From Patiria miniata (Eukaryota; Echinodermata; Asteroidea; Valvatida; Asterinidae): a stretch of 64,000 nt of DNA. Every line of letters begins with the position of its first letter. Position 1 is the stretch's first letter. Location: the NCBI RefSeq assembly GCF_015706575.1, contig NW_024037056.1:17659405-17723404 (forward strand), written 5' to 3'. The notes under the pieces are model-generated. The model ran no database searches. It saw only the letters and a list, made by a program, of their open reading frames with translations, and was not told the DNA's origin. Positions 63,769 through 64,000 of this stretch are shown here, piece after piece. The translations under genes were made by a program, and so were the position numbers.

Positions 63769-64000
63769 GGTGGGATACTGTATATTATAGGCGTCAATTA
63801 TTATACCATTAGAAGTGGTAAACGCATAATCACACAAAGTGGTGATAATTATAACCACATGAAGTTACTTTTCACGAACCGCATACATATCCCGTACACT
63901 TGTAATTGTCTCTATATTAACGACACACTGCGGACGAATACATTATGGTAAGTTATGCCCAACCTCAAACCACATTTTGATTGGCTGTTACAGGATTACA
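63769..64000. other. 5' flank of the protease gene
   Basis: Upstream of the chosen ATG on the minus strand. No TATA box or other promoter element recognised. Confidence 0.3.

Overview
The window is animal nuclear DNA: interrupted genes with GT-AG introns, about 40% GC by eye, and dense minisatellites, fold-back elements and mono-nucleotide runs. The gene content (an nrf-6-type protein, a two-exon peptide-type GPCR pair, an SLC18B1-like transporter, an IgGFc-binding-domain protein, PRPF6 and a membrane serine protease with LDLa modules) fits an invertebrate deuterostome. I favour amphioxus (Branchiostoma), partly because, from memory and unchecked, minisatellites that repeat exon-intron boundaries have been reported in that genus. 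No virus-like element, rRNA, CRISPR array or bacterial-type operon was seen.

Layout. 736-4375 (-): 5' end of an nrf-6-like gene whose first exon encodes a signal peptide and about eight 53-residue tandem repeats; it runs off the left edge. 6532-9274 (+) and 18379-21727 (+): two paralogous class A GPCRs, the first with a 4-bp insertion that breaks its frame. 10992-16781 (-): complete 12-exon SLC18B1-like transporter lying between the two GPCRs. 25794-27213 (-): large first exon of an IgGFc-binding-domain secreted protein. 27214-31671: gene-poor and rich in inverted repeats. 31672-46383 (+): complete 23-exon PRPF6 (931 aa). 48255-54345: about 33 copies of a ~185-bp AT-rich satellite. 54591-63768 (-): complete 11-exon type II membrane trypsin-fold protease (576 aa) with five LDLa modules and a truncated sixth placed after the protease domain.

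The most striking structure is a pair of minisatellites built from splice junctions in the two convergent genes at the right. In PRPF6, 16 copies of an 82-bp unit repeat the 3' splice site (branch-like CTGAC, pyrimidine tract, AG and the start of exon 15). Only the last copy opens the true reading frame; by reading, each of the other 15 leads to a stop. In the protease gene, about 20 copies of a 64-bp unit repeat the 5' splice site at the end of exon 4 (exon end plus GTGAGTAAGG). There too, using a decoy site would truncate the protein before the catalytic serine. One array multiplies acceptors upstream of the true acceptor, the other multiplies donors downstream of the true donor.

Exon structures were deduced by reading splice signals, phase and family similarity by eye. 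The PRPF6, SLC18B1-like and protease models each close to an exact multiple of three, which supports them. No database search was run.
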